From contig JAEMSB010000328.1 in NCBI GenBank assembly GCA_016463045.1, positions 1 through 5,645 of the forward strand: a stretch of DNA of 5,645 nucleotides, given 5' to 3'. The notes beneath the pieces are model-generated. The model was not told the DNA's origin and did no database searches. It saw nothing but the letters and a program-made list of their open reading frames with translations. This DNA is from Niveispirillum sp. Lineage in GTDB: Bacteria > Pseudomonadota > Alphaproteobacteria > Azospirillales > Azospirillaceae. Each line of letters begins with the position of its first letter. The first letter of the stretch is position 1. The position numbers and the translations under genes were made by a program. Positions 5,592-5,645 of the stretch are shown here, piece by piece.

Positions 5592-5645
5592 CCCTGATGA
5601 ACGGGGCCCTAATCGCCACCCACGGCCTGTCGCCGCATGGGATTG

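Larger units (their letters stand above)
5483..5645. other. Upstream region of the DUF885 gene, no confident gene
   Basis: 163 bases, AT-richer than the rest (for example around 5496-5506 and 5559-5591), as expected of promoter DNA. It contains the near-palindrome at 5543-5558. I could not fit a convincing -35/-10 pair on the minus strand. On the + strand, TTGATC (5553-5558) and TATCAT (5574-5579) are 15 bases apart, a weak promoter-like pair pointing out of the window. Confidence 0.4.

Noticed and set aside
5597..5645. ATG at 5597 opening a + frame (MNGALIATHGLSPHGI) that runs off the window
   Set aside because: Only 16 codons are visible, there is no Shine-Dalgarno sequence and no recognised family. 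It could be a real gene start, but this cannot be supported here.
5609..5645. Minus-strand frame ending in TAG (5611-5609) that could be the tail of an upstream gene
   Set aside because: Only about a dozen codons are visible, with no recognisable sequence.

Overview
The window reads as chromosomal DNA of a GC-rich alphaproteobacterium, most likely from the Azospirillum/Niveispirillum part of Rhodospirillales. The taxon is inferred from protein style (a KamA-like radical SAM protein starting near a TLR...DL motif, a NadC ending in ISLGWLTHS, a Tat-exported DUF885 protein) and from strong G/C third-position codon use. No database search was possible. The genes are ordinary housekeeping and accessory genes. 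I see no phage, insertion sequence, CRISPR array, tRNA or rRNA.

Layout, left to right. The window opens inside nadC (+), which makes nicotinate mononucleotide for NAD; its first few codons lie outside. An 81-base gap follows, with a good sigma70-like promoter and an overlapping palindrome, and leads into a small exported NTF2/SnoaL-like protein (+). This meets, tail to tail with a 3-base gap, a KamA/EpmB-family lysine 2,3-aminomutase (-). A divergent intergenic region of about 230 bases (2426-2653) carries a perfect 30-base palindrome and two GC-rich hairpins, then a DUF1801 protein (+). The DUF1801 gene overlaps by 11 bases the end of a convergent ogt-type O6-alkylguanine-DNA alkyltransferase gene (-). 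A 161-base gap with two stem-loops separates ogt from a large Tat-exported DUF885 metallohydrolase-like gene (-). The last 163 bases are upstream sequence of that gene, with no confident gene.

The genes do not form one pathway. They are mostly single-gene units in alternating orientation: NAD synthesis, lysine/beta-lysine chemistry or EF-P modification, DNA alkylation repair, and two exported proteins of unknown substrate. The most interesting signal is regulatory. The palindrome core GGTCAAGGCCTTGACC between the kamA-like and DUF1801 genes recurs with one change (GGTCAAGGCCTTGATC) upstream of the DUF885 gene, so one dimeric regulator might bind both places. This is a hypothesis; I found no clear evidence of a new multi-gene system.
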